Source of the DNA: JBMYTN01 sp049604415
GTDB taxonomy: Bacteria > Pseudomonadota > Alphaproteobacteria > Rhodospirillales > Rhodospirillaceae
Reading direction: 5' to 3'
Assembly (NCBI GenBank): GCA_049604415.1
Contig: JBMYTN010000012.1
Span: forward strand, 1 to 64,000
DNA length: 64,000 nt
A program made the position numbers and the translations under genes. The notes below the pieces were generated by a model that saw only the letters and a list, made by a program, of their open reading frames with translations, ran no database searches and had not been told where the DNA came from. Shown here one piece after another: positions 1 through 8,624 of the stretch (its first letter is position 1; each line of letters starts with the position of its first letter).

Positions 1-977
1 AGGATTTAGCCAATTTAGCAGCCAAAAACGTCCCGTTTATGAGTTTACGGCCTAAGCAAAACGCGCTGGAAGTCTCCCATCTGCAGGAAGATCGCCTGCG
101 CCAGGAGGCTCAAGCCGCCCAGGAACGGCGCAAAGCGATGCATGGCTTGGCGGACCATTTGGAACTCAGCATTGCCGAAGTGTCCTCCCAGCTACAGGCC
201 ATCGCCCGGCTGGTGGACCAGGAAAGCCATCAAGTGGTCTCAGAGGCCGAGGACTCCCGCAGCGTCGGCGAGCAGATCATCGATTTGATCCGAACCGCAT
301 CCGCTACCATGGACCAAGTGGTCGCCGCGACCCGGGATCTGGTCACCGTGACCGAGGACGTGCGGATCCATTTGGCCAAATCCACCGAAGTGATTGATCA
401 GGCCCTGCAGGAGGCCAAGGGCTCGAACCAAAAGGTCGAAAACCTGAACAGTGCCGCCAGCCGGATCGGCGAGGTGGTCAATTTGATTAACGCCATCGCT
501 GCCCAGACCAATCTGTTGGCTTTGAATGCTACCATCGAAGCCGCCCGGGCCGGGGATGCGGGCAAAGGCTTTGCCGTGGTGGCCGGGGAGGTGAAAGCCC
601 TGGCGTCGCAAACCAACACGGCGACCGAGGAAATCTCGAACCATATCGAAACCCTGACCGCAGAGATCACCGAAACCATCTCCTCGATCACCGTGATCTC
701 CGACCATGTGGCCCAGACCCATGGGATGGTGATTTCCTTGACCGATGCCATGATGACCCAAGAAGCCGGGATGCAGCAGATTTCCCAGAGTGTGAACAGC
801 GCATCGACCACCATCACCTCGGTGACTGACCAGTTGTCCGGCATGGCCGGGGCGATGCACCGCACGGCGACCACGGCGGGCAGCCTGAAAACCTCGGCCG
901 GTGATCTGACCAAGCAGTCGGAACAGCTGGATGGGACGCTGTCTGAATCTCTGGGATCGGTGCGCGCCGATCGCTGA
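1..977 (+). CDS. Methyl-accepting chemotaxis protein, C-terminal part (cut by left edge)
   Basis: Cytoplasmic signalling end of a chemoreceptor, the part that contacts CheA/CheW. The frame is open to the left edge: twelve in-frame codons without a stop (from position 3) precede the first ATG at 39, so the gene starts outside the window and its sensor, membrane and most HAMP segments are missing. Counting from ATG 39, the conserved hairpin tip lies near residues 145-190, with the stretches AAQTNLLALNATIEAARAG and GFAVVAGEVKALA, flanked by long heptad-type helices. No CheR/CheB-tethering pentapeptide is visible at the C-terminus, which ends SVRADR. The family call is certain; the ligand cannot be judged from this fragment. 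It ends 4 bp from a convergent Sel1-repeat gene. Confidence 0.95.
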   Translation, partial: DLANLAAKNVPFMSLRPKQNALEVSHLQEDRLRQEAQAAQERRKAMHGLADHLELSIAEVSSQLQAIARLVDQESHQVVSEAEDSRSVGEQIIDLIRTASATMDQVVAATRDLVTVTEDVRIHLAKSTEVIDQALQEAKGSNQKVENLNSAASRIGEVVNLINAIAAQTNLLALNATIEAARAGDAGKGFAVVAGEVKALASQTNTATEEISNHIETLTAEITETISSITVISDHVAQTHGMVISLTDAMMTQEAGMQQISQSVNSASTTITSVTDQLSGMAGAMHRTATTAGSLKTSAGDLTKQSEQLDGTLSESLGSVRADR

Positions 978-981
978 TCGA

Positions 982-1947
982 TCAGAAGGGCTGGGCGTTG
1001 TCCGAGGCAGCGCCGCGAGTGATCTTGTTCTCTTCAATAAAGGCCTGGGCGGCCTTCCGCGCCGTGGCAATGTCGTCCGTCGGCATGCTGTTCAACAGCC
1101 GGGAGGCCTGCCGTGACGAGGTCGGATGCTCCAACACGGTGCCGATCTCAAACCACTTCAAGGCCTCGATCTGGTTCCGAGGGATGCCCATGCCCGTCAG
1201 ATTGGCCATGCCGAGGCGAAAGATCGCGACCGGATTGCCCAATTCTGCCGCCCGGTTCAGATAAGCCATCGCCTGTTCCAAATTATACTCGACCCCTTGG
1301 CCCTTCATCAGCAGGTCGGCCAGATTGACCATGGCCGGGGCGTAATCATTGTCCGCAGCACGGCCATACCATTCGGCGGCCTTGGTCCAATCCTGCTGCC
1401 CGGTCTCAACCCCGGCATAGATCAGGCCGAGATTGAACATGGAGAACACCACCCCATTGTCCGCCGCCTTTTCATACCAGACGACCGCTTGGGCGATGTC
1501 CTTAGGCACTTCCCAGCCATTCTGGTTCATCACGCCCAGATTATGCTCGGCCTCGCCGAAGCCTTGATCCGCAGACTTCTGGTACCATTCCAGGGCCTCG
1601 GCCATATCGGCCTCGACGCCCCATCCCCGGTCATAGAGCTTGCCATATTCCTTCTGGGCCGCCGGATGGCCATCTTCAGCGGCTTCTTCCAGCCATTCAT
1701 GGGCCTGTTCATAGTTAATCTCGGTGCCTTTGCCATACATATAGGCGTAGCCGAGCTTAAACTGACCTTCGAGGGAGCCGTTCTCCGCCAGTTCCTTCCA
1801 CAGCAGGAAAGCGGCCTCGTCATTGCCTTGGGCTTCCGCATCTTGGGCGGTGCGGACCATTTCGTCGGCCTCGATGGCGACGGCATAAAGTGTGAAGGCC
1901 GGGAGTGCGACCAGCACCAACGCGATCAAACCGAAAAGGCGCGACAT
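982..1947 (-). CDS. Sel1-like repeat (tetratricopeptide-like) secreted protein
   Basis: 321 aa. The N-terminus is a signal peptide with a hydrophobic core (LFGLIALVLVALPAFTLYAVA), so the protein is probably periplasmic or inner-membrane attached. From about residue 45 to 290 it consists of successive Sel1 repeats of about 36 residues; each carries the pattern A.W...AA..G...A...LG, for example WLEEAAEDGHPAAQKEYG and WYEKAADNGVVFSMFNLG. Sel1 arrays form alpha-solenoids that mediate protein-protein contacts; no enzymatic motif is present. The gene converges with the chemoreceptor gene at its 3' end. Its partner is unknown, so only the fold and location can be stated. Confidence 0.88.
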   Translation of the reverse strand: MSRLFGLIALVLVALPAFTLYAVAIEADEMVRTAQDAEAQGNDEAAFLLWKELAENGSLEGQFKLGYAYMYGKGTEINYEQAHEWLEEAAEDGHPAAQKEYGKLYDRGWGVEADMAEALEWYQKSADQGFGEAEHNLGVMNQNGWEVPKDIAQAVVWYEKAADNGVVFSMFNLGLIYAGVETGQQDWTKAAEWYGRAADNDYAPAMVNLADLLMKGQGVEYNLEQAMAYLNRAAELGNPVAIFRLGMANLTGMGIPRNQIEALKWFEIGTVLEHPTSSRQASRLLNSMPTDDIATARKAAQAFIEENKITRGAASDNAQPF

Positions 1948-2172
1948 GGTTCACCGCTCGTAAAAAGTCAGGAAGAAAGGGCTTTGGACAAGACTAGGCT
2001 GTAACCATACATGGCCCTGGGGTAAAGCGAAATATGCCTATCGGCTAAAAGATGATTTTTTTGTTGGTGTTAGACGATATTTCTCATGTCCAAAATGAGC
2101 TTTGTAAAAAATCCGACCAATAAGATCCTTTTTCCGCAGCCCAACCCGTGATACATGACCCGTCCCTGATGT

Positions 2173-2259
2173 GCCCGGGTGGCGGAATTGGTAGACGCAC
2201 CGGATTCAAAATCCGGCGGTGGTGACACCGTGCGAGTTCGAGTCTCGCCCCGGGCACCA
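2173..2259 (+). tRNA. tRNA-Leu (anticodon CAA)
   Basis: A complete class II tRNA with encoded CCA. The acceptor stem pairs GCCCGGG (2173-2179) with CCCGGGC (2249-2255), followed by discriminator A and CCA. The D-loop contains TTGGTAGA, the anticodon stem CCGGA/TCCGG encloses the loop TTCAAAA, giving anticodon CAA, and the T-arm contains GTTCGAGTC. The long variable arm between anticodon and T stems is as expected for leucine tRNA. It decodes UUG. Confidence 0.97.
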
Positions 2260-2642
2260 ATTCTCAAAAATTCAATTTTTTCAGACGGTTCCCCCCATTG
2301 GGGAGCCCGCGCCGGTCTATGGCGTCCGTGCCTTCTGACCGGCCTTTTGGCGTCGCGGCAGATGCCCCCTTGCCACCAGACAGACCGGGGCAATTTCGCA
2401 ACTGCAGCAAAGTTTTCCGATGCTGAAGCGAAACGAGACGAAATCTTCTTGATTTCCAGGCCTTAGGGCCTCACCGTGGCGAGAATATCCACCCTGGCCA
2501 GATCTCTCTGGTCGCCTGAGCGTTTTCTGTGTCGCGTATTTCCTCTCGCATAGGCTGAAAAAGCCATGCCCCCGGAGAACAGCGATCGGAGGATTGTCCC
2601 AGGGCCGCCCGGTCCTGGCCCTTTGAAACGGATACCGATCTT
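2260..2642. other. Intergenic region after tRNA-Leu, no gene seen
   Basis: About 380 bases between the tRNA and the next gene. An A/T-rich stretch (CAAAAATTCAATTTTTTC) directly after the tRNA could help end its transcript. No credible coding frame was found; the frames here lack a ribosome binding site and resemble nothing known. It must contain the promoter of the downstream two-gene operon, but no clear -35/-10 pair could be picked. Confidence 0.5.
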
Positions 2643-4118
2643 TTGGCGAAGCGCGCGTTGAAACGGGAAAGCAGCTATCGGGACGGCGGCGCGCTGGAGC
2701 CGTCCGGTGGCGGTCCCGGCGACCCGGATGGACAGCGGGGCTTTACCGGTTGGCTGGCGGGCAAACTGCGCGGCGTTGCTGACCGCATCGCCCCGGGCAG
2801 CAGCGCCGCCGAGGATGACAGCTTAGAACCAGCCTTGCCGGTCAAAGCCCGGCCCCCCAGTGGCAGTGCGGTCGAGCCGCAAAACGCCTTTGACCAACTG
2901 CTGAAGGCCTATCTGCATGACGGCGGTGATGCGGCGATCTCCAAGATCCACATCATCAGCATGGCCGAGATGCGGGAAAATTTCGGCAATGAATGGGAGC
3001 GTCTGGCGGAAAAGGCCATGTTGGTGGCCGAAGGCATCATCCGCCGCCATTTGTCCGGCGAAGACTATTATTACCGCCAAAGCGATGATTCCTTCCTGGT
3101 GCTGCTGGCCGATGTGGATGTCCGGGAGGCTGCGGCCCGGATCCAGATGATGACCACCCAGATCCGGCGTCGCCTGCTGGGGGAACGGGCGGCGAAAATG
3201 CATGGCTTTGGCGTCAAAGCCGCCGTGGTCACCCTGTCGGAGCTGCTGGAGACCGGTGAAGTCCCGACCATGGCCGGGATCGATGCGGAGCTGAATGATC
3301 GCCTGCCCGAACAGGTCGGGGTCCGCACCTTCCGGCGGCAGGTCAATGGGGTGAAGGGCATCAGCCCACAAGTCCGGGTCTATGAGAGCATAGCGGTGCA
3401 TTACCGACCGGTCTGGAACCCGGCCTCCAGCCTAGTGTTCGCCTATCAGGCCCAGCCCTACCGCACCACCGATTATGGGATTTTTTCCGGGCAGTGGACG
3501 CTCAATGGCGGCTATCTGGATCCCTTAGGCATCCAGGTCGATAAAAAGATCATTGAAGACGCCATCCGGCATTTGCGCCCGCTGAAGGATGACCGCAATG
3601 CCCAGGCCGTCGCTGTGATCCCGTTGCACTACAAGTCTTTCACCGGCCAGTCGCGCAATGAAATGTTCAGTCTGATTTCCAATCTGCTGAACCAGACCCG
3701 CCAAGATCTGATTGCCTTTGAACTGGTTGGTCTGCTCGACAGCCTGCCGGTCAACCGCCTGCCGCAGCTGACCGCTGCGCTCACCCGGCTGTCGCGCTTT
3801 GTCGCCGTGCGGACGGTGCCGGACCATTTTGACCATATCAAAGGCTATTTGCGCGGGGTCCGCCTGTTGGGCATCGACCTGTCCGATATCAGCCGCCATG
3901 GGGCCGATCCCCATAGCCGGTCCCGGGTCATGGCCGAGTTTTCCAAATTCTCCAAAGAGCAAGGCATTGCTTCCTTCGTTTGGGATTTGCGCACCATTGA
4001 CGAGGTCAAACAGGCCTTGGCTCTGGGCTATTCGAATATGAATGGTCTGCCGATTGCCGGGGAGCAGATGGAACCGCGCAATCTCTATCAACTCTCGGCG
4101 GGTCGTATCGTAAGATAG
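2643..4118 (+). CDS. Degenerate GGDEF/EAL-like protein, probably catalytically inactive
   Basis: 491 aa from a TTG start. Residues 1-75 are polar and Gly-rich. Residues about 80-235 look like a worn GGDEF domain: the fold-type pattern of helices and an RQSDDSFLVLLADVD strand is present, but no GGDEF signature. Residues about 255-490 have the order of conserved positions of an EAL domain (VFAYQAQPY near the start, IAFELVGLLDS, LLGIDLSD, then a final NGLPIAGEQM), but the glutamate, asparagine and aspartate residues that bind metal and c-di-GMP in active EAL enzymes are not recognisable. Inference: a c-di-GMP-related scaffold or receptor with no turnover. It lies 5 bp upstream of the histidine kinase gene and is almost certainly co-transcribed with it. 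The domain assignment rests on pattern similarity only. Confidence 0.6.
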   Translation: MAKRALKRESSYRDGGALEPSGGGPGDPDGQRGFTGWLAGKLRGVADRIAPGSSAAEDDSLEPALPVKARPPSGSAVEPQNAFDQLLKAYLHDGGDAAISKIHIISMAEMRENFGNEWERLAEKAMLVAEGIIRRHLSGEDYYYRQSDDSFLVLLADVDVREAAARIQMMTTQIRRRLLGERAAKMHGFGVKAAVVTLSELLETGEVPTMAGIDAELNDRLPEQVGVRTFRRQVNGVKGISPQVRVYESIAVHYRPVWNPASSLVFAYQAQPYRTTDYGIFSGQWTLNGGYLDPLGIQVDKKIIEDAIRHLRPLKDDRNAQAVAVIPLHYKSFTGQSRNEMFSLISNLLNQTRQDLIAFELVGLLDSLPVNRLPQLTAALTRLSRFVAVRTVPDHFDHIKGYLRGVRLLGIDLSDISRHGADPHSRSRVMAEFSKFSKEQGIASFVWDLRTIDEVKQALALGYSNMNGLPIAGEQMEPRNLYQLSAGRIVR

Positions 4119-4123
4119 GGGCC

Positions 4124-6247
4124 ATGAAGACGGCTTCTTACGATATGGGGGACGGCCTGGGCCAACCGGAGCCTTCCTATGGCGCTGCCAAATTCTTGGG
4201 ATCGGTTCTAGCACCCATCCTGTTGATCGCCTATTTGGCCGGTCCGGAAACCCTGGCCACCGTGTCCGAAGCGACCTTGGCCAGTTGCCTGATGATGGCC
4301 TTCTTGCTGACGGTCAATCAGCCGGAACCGGCCTCTCAGCAACCGCTGTCCCCCTTGGCCTATGGCTTTCCCGCCATATGCCTGCCCCTGGTCCTGCATT
4401 TGTTGCATCACCACGCTTTGCTCAGCGACGGGGTTTTGTTCCACCATCACCACGCCGATGAAATTGACAGCTTCCTGCTGCTGTCCTCCACCTTGCTCGG
4501 CATTGTGTTTTTGGCGTCAACGAAATGGCGTCTGACCGGGGACCAAACCACCCTTGGGCCCATTGCCATCCTATCGGGCAGTCTGCTGTTCTGCCTGCTG
4601 GGCTCCGGATTGATCTTGCTGGATCTGGTCCCCGCCGGGTTCAGTCTCAGCCATCATGGCGGTCCGGTGGTCTATGGGATGGTGCTGCTCGGACCGCTCT
4701 GTCTGTTGTGGGCCGCTTTTCGCCTTTATCGCCAATGTCCTGCCAGAGCCGACCGCACCATCGAAGGGGCAGCCTTGATCCGTCGGGACAGCATGGGTGT
4801 GATCATCCCCGCCCTCGCCCTGGCCGGGGCCTATCTGCTTTGGTTCACCGGCGAGGCCTGGCCGGTGAAGACGCTTTGGGGCGCGGTCCTGGAGGTTGGC
4901 GCCGCCTGCTTGCTGCTGTCCCTGTCGATCCAGACCTCTCTGATCGATCCCCTGCGCCGGTCCCGACGCCAGCTTTCCCTGGCCCAAGGCCGGGAAACCG
5001 CCGCCCGGCAAGAGGCCGACCGTCTGCGCAAAATGGTTGATGATGCCGGACTGTTGGTGATCGAGATGGACACCGATGGGCGGATCCTGCTGATCAATGA
5101 ACGGCTCTGTCGCGTCCTTGGTGTTGCCGAAGATCTGCTGATCGGCCAGTTCTGGGTCGAACAGGCCCTTCCCCGGGATGAGTGGGACGCCCATCGTGTG
5201 GTGCGCGAACGGTTGATCGCCGGGGATGAAACCCTGCTGCGGGAAACGGAAGGCCCCTTGGTCGATCATCAGAAGCGGGTGCGAAACATCCGCTGGTACA
5301 ATGCAGCGCTGCGCGACCGATGGGGGGTGATCATTGGAATTCGATCTGCCGGACTGGATGTCACGGCCCTGCGCAGCCATGAACAAAGCCTGCGGGACGA
5401 AAAGGTCCAGGCCGAACAGGCCAACCGGGCCAAAAGCGCCTTTTTGGCAGGCATGAGCCATGCTTTGCGCACGCCCCTGAACACCATTCTCGGCTTTTCC
5501 CAAATGATGGAGGCGGAAACCTTTGGTCCCTTGGCCAATGATCGCTATCGGGACTATATCCGCACCATTCTGGACAGCGGACGCCATGTGGATGGCCTGA
5601 TCTCGGACATTCTGGATGTCTCAGCCATCGAGGCCGGGCATATGGAGCTGCGCACCGACACCGTGGCGCTGCAGGATTTGGTGGATTCCTGCGTCCATAT
5701 CATCGGTCCAAAGGCCGAAGCGGGACAGGTCACCTTGCAAAGCCTGTTGATCCCAACCCCCCCAACCATTCTGGCCGATCAACGCCGGGTGATGCAGATG
5801 CTGGTGCATCTGGTCACCAATGCGGTGACCTATACCCCGGCAGGGGGGCGGGTGAGCCTAGGCTGGACCAAGGATCCGGCGGGCCGCTTGGGGCTGACCA
5901 TTACGGATACGGGCGAAGGCATGACCGAACGCACCATTCGCGAGGCTCTGGATCCGTTCCGCGAAGGTCAACAAGGCTTGAACCGGGCCAAGCGGGAAGA
6001 AACCGGCCTCGGCCTCGGCCTGCCGCTGACCAAGGGCTTGATCGAAGCCCATGGCGGCATGTTGGAAATCTCAGCCCGCCAAACCACGGGCCCCGATGGC
6101 CCCCAGGGGACAACAGCGACTTTGTGGTTCCCACCGGATCGGGTGCTGAAATCAGCCTTGAGAATGGCACCGGGCGTAGAGCCGGGGATCGCGCCCGGGC
6201 TGTCCCCTCAAACCCCGTCAGGACTGCCAAATCCGCCGCAAACGTGA
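4124..6247 (+). CDS. Multi-pass membrane sensor histidine kinase with PAS domain
   Basis: 707 aa. Residues about 25-290 hold roughly eight hydrophobic segments, a membrane sensor of the MASE/7TM kind, with a His-rich loop near residues 85-110 (LLHHHALL and FHHHHADE). A PAS domain follows at about 300-420, then HisKA with phospho-acceptor His446 in MSHALRTPLN, and a HATPase domain with N box (HLVTNAVTYT) and G boxes (DTGEGMTE, GLGLGLPLTKG) up to about residue 665. The last 40 residues are Pro-rich and probably disordered. The kinase has no receiver of its own and no response regulator gene beside it; its only operon partner is the upstream degenerate GGDEF/EAL protein. Function beyond sensor kinase is unknown. 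Confidence 0.9.
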   Translation: MKTASYDMGDGLGQPEPSYGAAKFLGSVLAPILLIAYLAGPETLATVSEATLASCLMMAFLLTVNQPEPASQQPLSPLAYGFPAICLPLVLHLLHHHALLSDGVLFHHHHADEIDSFLLLSSTLLGIVFLASTKWRLTGDQTTLGPIAILSGSLLFCLLGSGLILLDLVPAGFSLSHHGGPVVYGMVLLGPLCLLWAAFRLYRQCPARADRTIEGAALIRRDSMGVIIPALALAGAYLLWFTGEAWPVKTLWGAVLEVGAACLLLSLSIQTSLIDPLRRSRRQLSLAQGRETAARQEADRLRKMVDDAGLLVIEMDTDGRILLINERLCRVLGVAEDLLIGQFWVEQALPRDEWDAHRVVRERLIAGDETLLRETEGPLVDHQKRVRNIRWYNAALRDRWGVIIGIRSAGLDVTALRSHEQSLRDEKVQAEQANRAKSAFLAGMSHALRTPLNTILGFSQMMEAETFGPLANDRYRDYIRTILDSGRHVDGLISDILDVSAIEAGHMELRTDTVALQDLVDSCVHIIGPKAEAGQVTLQSLLIPTPPTILADQRRVMQMLVHLVTNAVTYTPAGGRVSLGWTKDPAGRLGLTITDTGEGMTERTIREALDPFREGQQGLNRAKREETGLGLGLPLTKGLIEAHGGMLEISARQTTGPDGPQGTTATLWFPPDRVLKSALRMAPGVEPGIAPGLSPQTPSGLPNPPQT

Positions 6248-6330
6248 TCTGCCAGTCCGCAGTCACAAGGACCCGTCCCGCTCCATAAACGGGGCAGGGC
6301 CTGAGCGTCACAAATTTTTGGGATCAAAGC

Positions 6331-6588
6331 CTAAGCGGCTTCGGCTTCTTTCAGACGGGACCGGGCCTGTTCGATCAGGGATTCCAGAGATTGCCGACAG
6401 GTGCCATTGCCGGTCAGGACAACATCCATCACCGGATCATCAAGCAGATCGGACAGCGGCGGTTCGCCTTTGACCGGGAACGGATCCCGGGCCGCAGCCC
6501 CTGCTGTGTTATTGCTCTGTCCACCGGAAAGTCTGGTCGGAACCCGAAGCAGGTCCCGGTGCCCAAGTTTGGCCAGCCGTGAAAGCAT
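6331..6588 (-). CDS. Small conserved-looking hypothetical protein
   Basis: 85 aa, soluble, no signal peptide. The middle (PPLSDLLDDPVMDVVLTGNG) followed by a helical C-terminus (SLESLIEQARSRLKEAEAA) reads like a real protein rather than a shadow: the composition is balanced and no gene lies opposite. It is convergent with the histidine kinase gene upstream. A weak purine-rich stretch (GCGAGAACG) precedes the ATG. No family is recognised. Confidence 0.6.
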   Translation of the reverse strand: MLSRLAKLGHRDLLRVPTRLSGGQSNNTAGAAARDPFPVKGEPPLSDLLDDPVMDVVLTGNGTCRQSLESLIEQARSRLKEAEAA

Positions 6589-6796
6589 GGTCGTTCTCGC
6601 TTGCGTTTTTTTGCCTATTAGGGCCTGCGCGCCGATCTCCCCCGGCTTATTTGTGCAGGCTTTTCTTATAAGTGGGACAAAAGCTTGTGTGGCTCAAGCC
6701 CCAACTTTGTTCGGACTGTCAGGGTATAAAACATCCTGGAGAAATGCAATCACCTTATTTCACTTGTGGTTGCTGCGGTCATTCTCCGACAGGGTT

Positions 6797-7177
6797 CTAC
6801 CGGTCTTCCTCGCCGAAGCGCAGCAGGCAGCCATCCAAATCCAGAATATGGAACTCCAGCATGCCCCAGGGCTTGCGCTCCATGGATCGAAACCGGGTTG
6901 GCGGGCTGCTCGCCACCACCTGACGCCAATAGACATCCAGATTTTCGACCTCCAAAAACAGGCCGGAGCCAATTTTGGTCGCGGTCAAACGCCGGGTGTC
7001 GTCGCTGCGGGCCAGATGGATCCGGATCGAGCGGCCATAGCGCACCACGCCATAGGAGGAATCCGGCATGATGAATTCCTCTTGGAAGCCCAAATGGGTG
7101 ACATAAAACGCAACGGCGGCCCGCACGTCTTTGACATCAAGAATGGGAATGACGGAACGGATCCGGGGGGCACCCAA
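6797..7177 (-). CDS. VOC (glyoxalase/bleomycin-resistance fold) family protein
   Basis: 126 aa starting at TTG (7177). It has the single-module VOC pattern: N-terminal VIPILDVKDVRAAVAFYV, in which the strand-helix pair is followed by LGFQEEF, then a second half containing GLFLEVENLDVYWRQV and the terminal MLEFHILDLDGCLLRFGE. The latter matches the metal-site glutamate strand (ExxDPDGxxL-type) of this superfamily, with LDLDG in place of DPDG. Members include dioxygenases, lyases and antibiotic-binding proteins, so the substrate cannot be called. It is upstream of, and on the same strand as, the 85-aa gene, with a 208-bp gap between them. Confidence 0.85.
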   Translation of the reverse strand: MGAPRIRSVIPILDVKDVRAAVAFYVTHLGFQEEFIMPDSSYGVVRYGRSIRIHLARSDDTRRLTATKIGSGLFLEVENLDVYWRQVVASSPPTRFRSMERKPWGMLEFHILDLDGCLLRFGEEDR

Positions 7178-7262
7178 CGCGGCGGTCTCCGCACAAACGG
7201 GACGAAACAGACCTCACGATAGGGTGGACCGTTTCAAAGGGAGAGATCTCGTAGCGCGTGGG

Positions 7263-7652
7263 TTACTGCTTGTCCATCATCAACTCGGGATCCGGTTTGC
7301 CGTCATTCCAAGTCTTTAGAGGATTGCCGTTCCAATCCCGGATCGGCAGGCCATCTTCAGCGGACAGGGATTGGTCCACCGCCTGATCATGGCCGCTGCT
7401 ATGGCTGATAAACAAAAGCACCATCAAAACCACATAGACCCCACCGCCAATAAAAATGCTCAGGCGCAAGGCGATATGCCCATCGGTGGTTAAGCCCGGC
7501 CCCCCAACCGGCCAAAACATCCCGGCAATCGCCAAGCCAAAGGCCCCGATAAGGGCCAGGAACGAGAGCCAGACCGCCGGTCCGCCAAGGAAACCAGCAG
7601 ACGCAGGCGCTTCGGGAGGGTTATGCCCAACCGGGTTGGTAGAGTTACCCAT
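7263..7652 (-). CDS. Small two-TM membrane protein
   Basis: 129 aa when started at the ATG at 7652, which has a good ribosome binding site (GAGGAAGGG, 6 nt upstream); a longer open frame exists but lacks such a site. Two transmembrane helices are visible, about residues 26-45 (WLSFLALIGAFGLAIAGMFW) and 62-82 (LSIFIGGGVYVVLMVLLFI), followed by a soluble acidic C-terminal tail (DWNGNPLKTWNDG). It is on the same strand as the cytochrome c' gene upstream and may share its transcript. No family recognised; a membrane partner of the cytochrome is only a guess from position. Confidence 0.65.
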   Translation of the reverse strand: MGNSTNPVGHNPPEAPASAGFLGGPAVWLSFLALIGAFGLAIAGMFWPVGGPGLTTDGHIALRLSIFIGGGVYVVLMVLLFISHSSGHDQAVDQSLSAEDGLPIRDWNGNPLKTWNDGKPDPELMMDKQ

Positions 7653-7847
7653 CTGACGCCCTTCCTCAAAAGCCAGGGTTTTTCGGGCGTGACAGGTCGG
7701 TCGCAGGACATAACCGTGGCTAAGCGCCACATACCCGAGTGAAGGACTCAGGGTACGCCCGTGACCGCAGCGGAGCAAATGGAAATCCTGCCCGACCCGG
7801 CGCGCACCGGTTCAGGCCCAGACTTTATGCTTTGTCTTAAGTACGAT

Positions 7848-8378
7848 TTAGCGCAGTCGGAAATCGTCATGACAGGCGCGGCAGGCACCTGTTAAGTCCT
7901 GAAAGGCGTTCATCACCGCCTGATGCGGGATGGTGCCGCCCGCCTGGGCAACCTCGTCTGCGGCTTCGGAGGTCGCCGTGAATCGATCCAAAGCCGCAAC
8001 AAATTGATCGATATCGGCTTGCAAACGGGGCGAGCCCGCCTGGGTCGAAACCATTTGCAAAGCGTCACTGCGCGACGACTCGGTGCGGGAGAACCACGCC
8101 CCGTCAGCCTCCAGCGGGGTCAACTCCCGGGGGCGCAAATGGGTCTCCGCCATCAACGCTGCCGTGCCATAATCTTGACGGTTCAGGGCCTCCAGGACCT
8201 TTTCCACCCCAAGCAGATGGGTCGCCATGCGATCCAGCAAGGCTGCCCGGCTGTCTTCATCAAGTTGAGAGGCAATATTTTTTGACGGGCCACCCATCGG
8301 TCCGGACAAGCCCACGACCGTTAAAGCGATGCCACCAAAGAACACCGCGCCCGCCAGATAGCGAAGCGTCGCGCCCAT
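7848..8378 (-). CDS. Cytochrome c' / c556-like haem protein
   Basis: 176 aa with an N-terminal hydrophobic signal or anchor (LAGAVFFGGIALTVVGLSG), so the haem domain lies in the periplasm. The C-terminus carries the single haem-attachment motif CRACH directly before the end (CRACHDDFRLR), as is typical of the four-helix cytochrome c' family, where haem binds at the last helix. A strong ribosome binding site (GGGAGG, 6-nt spacing) fixes the start. Family members bind NO or CO or carry electrons in microaerobic growth. A candidate FNR/FixK box lies 64-77 bp upstream, and the next gene downstream encodes a small membrane protein. Confidence 0.88.
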   Translation of the reverse strand: MGATLRYLAGAVFFGGIALTVVGLSGPMGGPSKNIASQLDEDSRAALLDRMATHLLGVEKVLEALNRQDYGTAALMAETHLRPRELTPLEADGAWFSRTESSRSDALQMVSTQAGSPRLQADIDQFVAALDRFTATSEAADEVAQAGGTIPHQAVMNAFQDLTGACRACHDDFRLR

Positions 8379-8441
8379 TGAAAACCTCCCAGAGTCTTTT
8401 TTTTCGTCCGCAATTGGACCGCGAGGCGACCCCTATTCGCC

Positions 8442-8455
8442 ATGACATAGATCAA
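8442..8455 (-). promoter_or_regulatory. Candidate FNR/FixK-type box upstream of the cytochrome c' gene
   Basis: The sequence ATGACATAGATCAA has one perfect half-site (ATCAA) and one imperfect one (ATGAC against TTGAT/C) with the correct 4-nt spacer. It lies 64-77 bp before the cytochrome c' start, a plausible activator position. Oxygen-responsive control of c' cytochromes is common in related bacteria. Only one half-site is perfect, so confidence is low. Confidence 0.35.
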
Positions 8456-8624
8456 CTAATTTTCACTTCGCCTTTTAGTCGAAAACCGAGGATCCCAGCC
8501 CCATATCCACGGACCCGCCGCCAAACCACGCCCGACCGTATGATTTTTTTTGAAATTGTATGAAAAGCGGTCTAGCCTATCCCCATATGGTCAAGCGTCC
8601 TTCCCGGTCTCTGGAGCGCCTGCT

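Noticed and set aside
2070..2393. Open frame antisense to tRNA-Leu
   Set aside because: Its middle is the antisense of the tRNA; such frames recur in all genomes and carry no gene.
6672..6923. Cys-rich small frame (CGCCGH)
   Set aside because: Overlaps the VOC gene antisense, and the apparent zinc-finger cysteines are not repeated as pairs.
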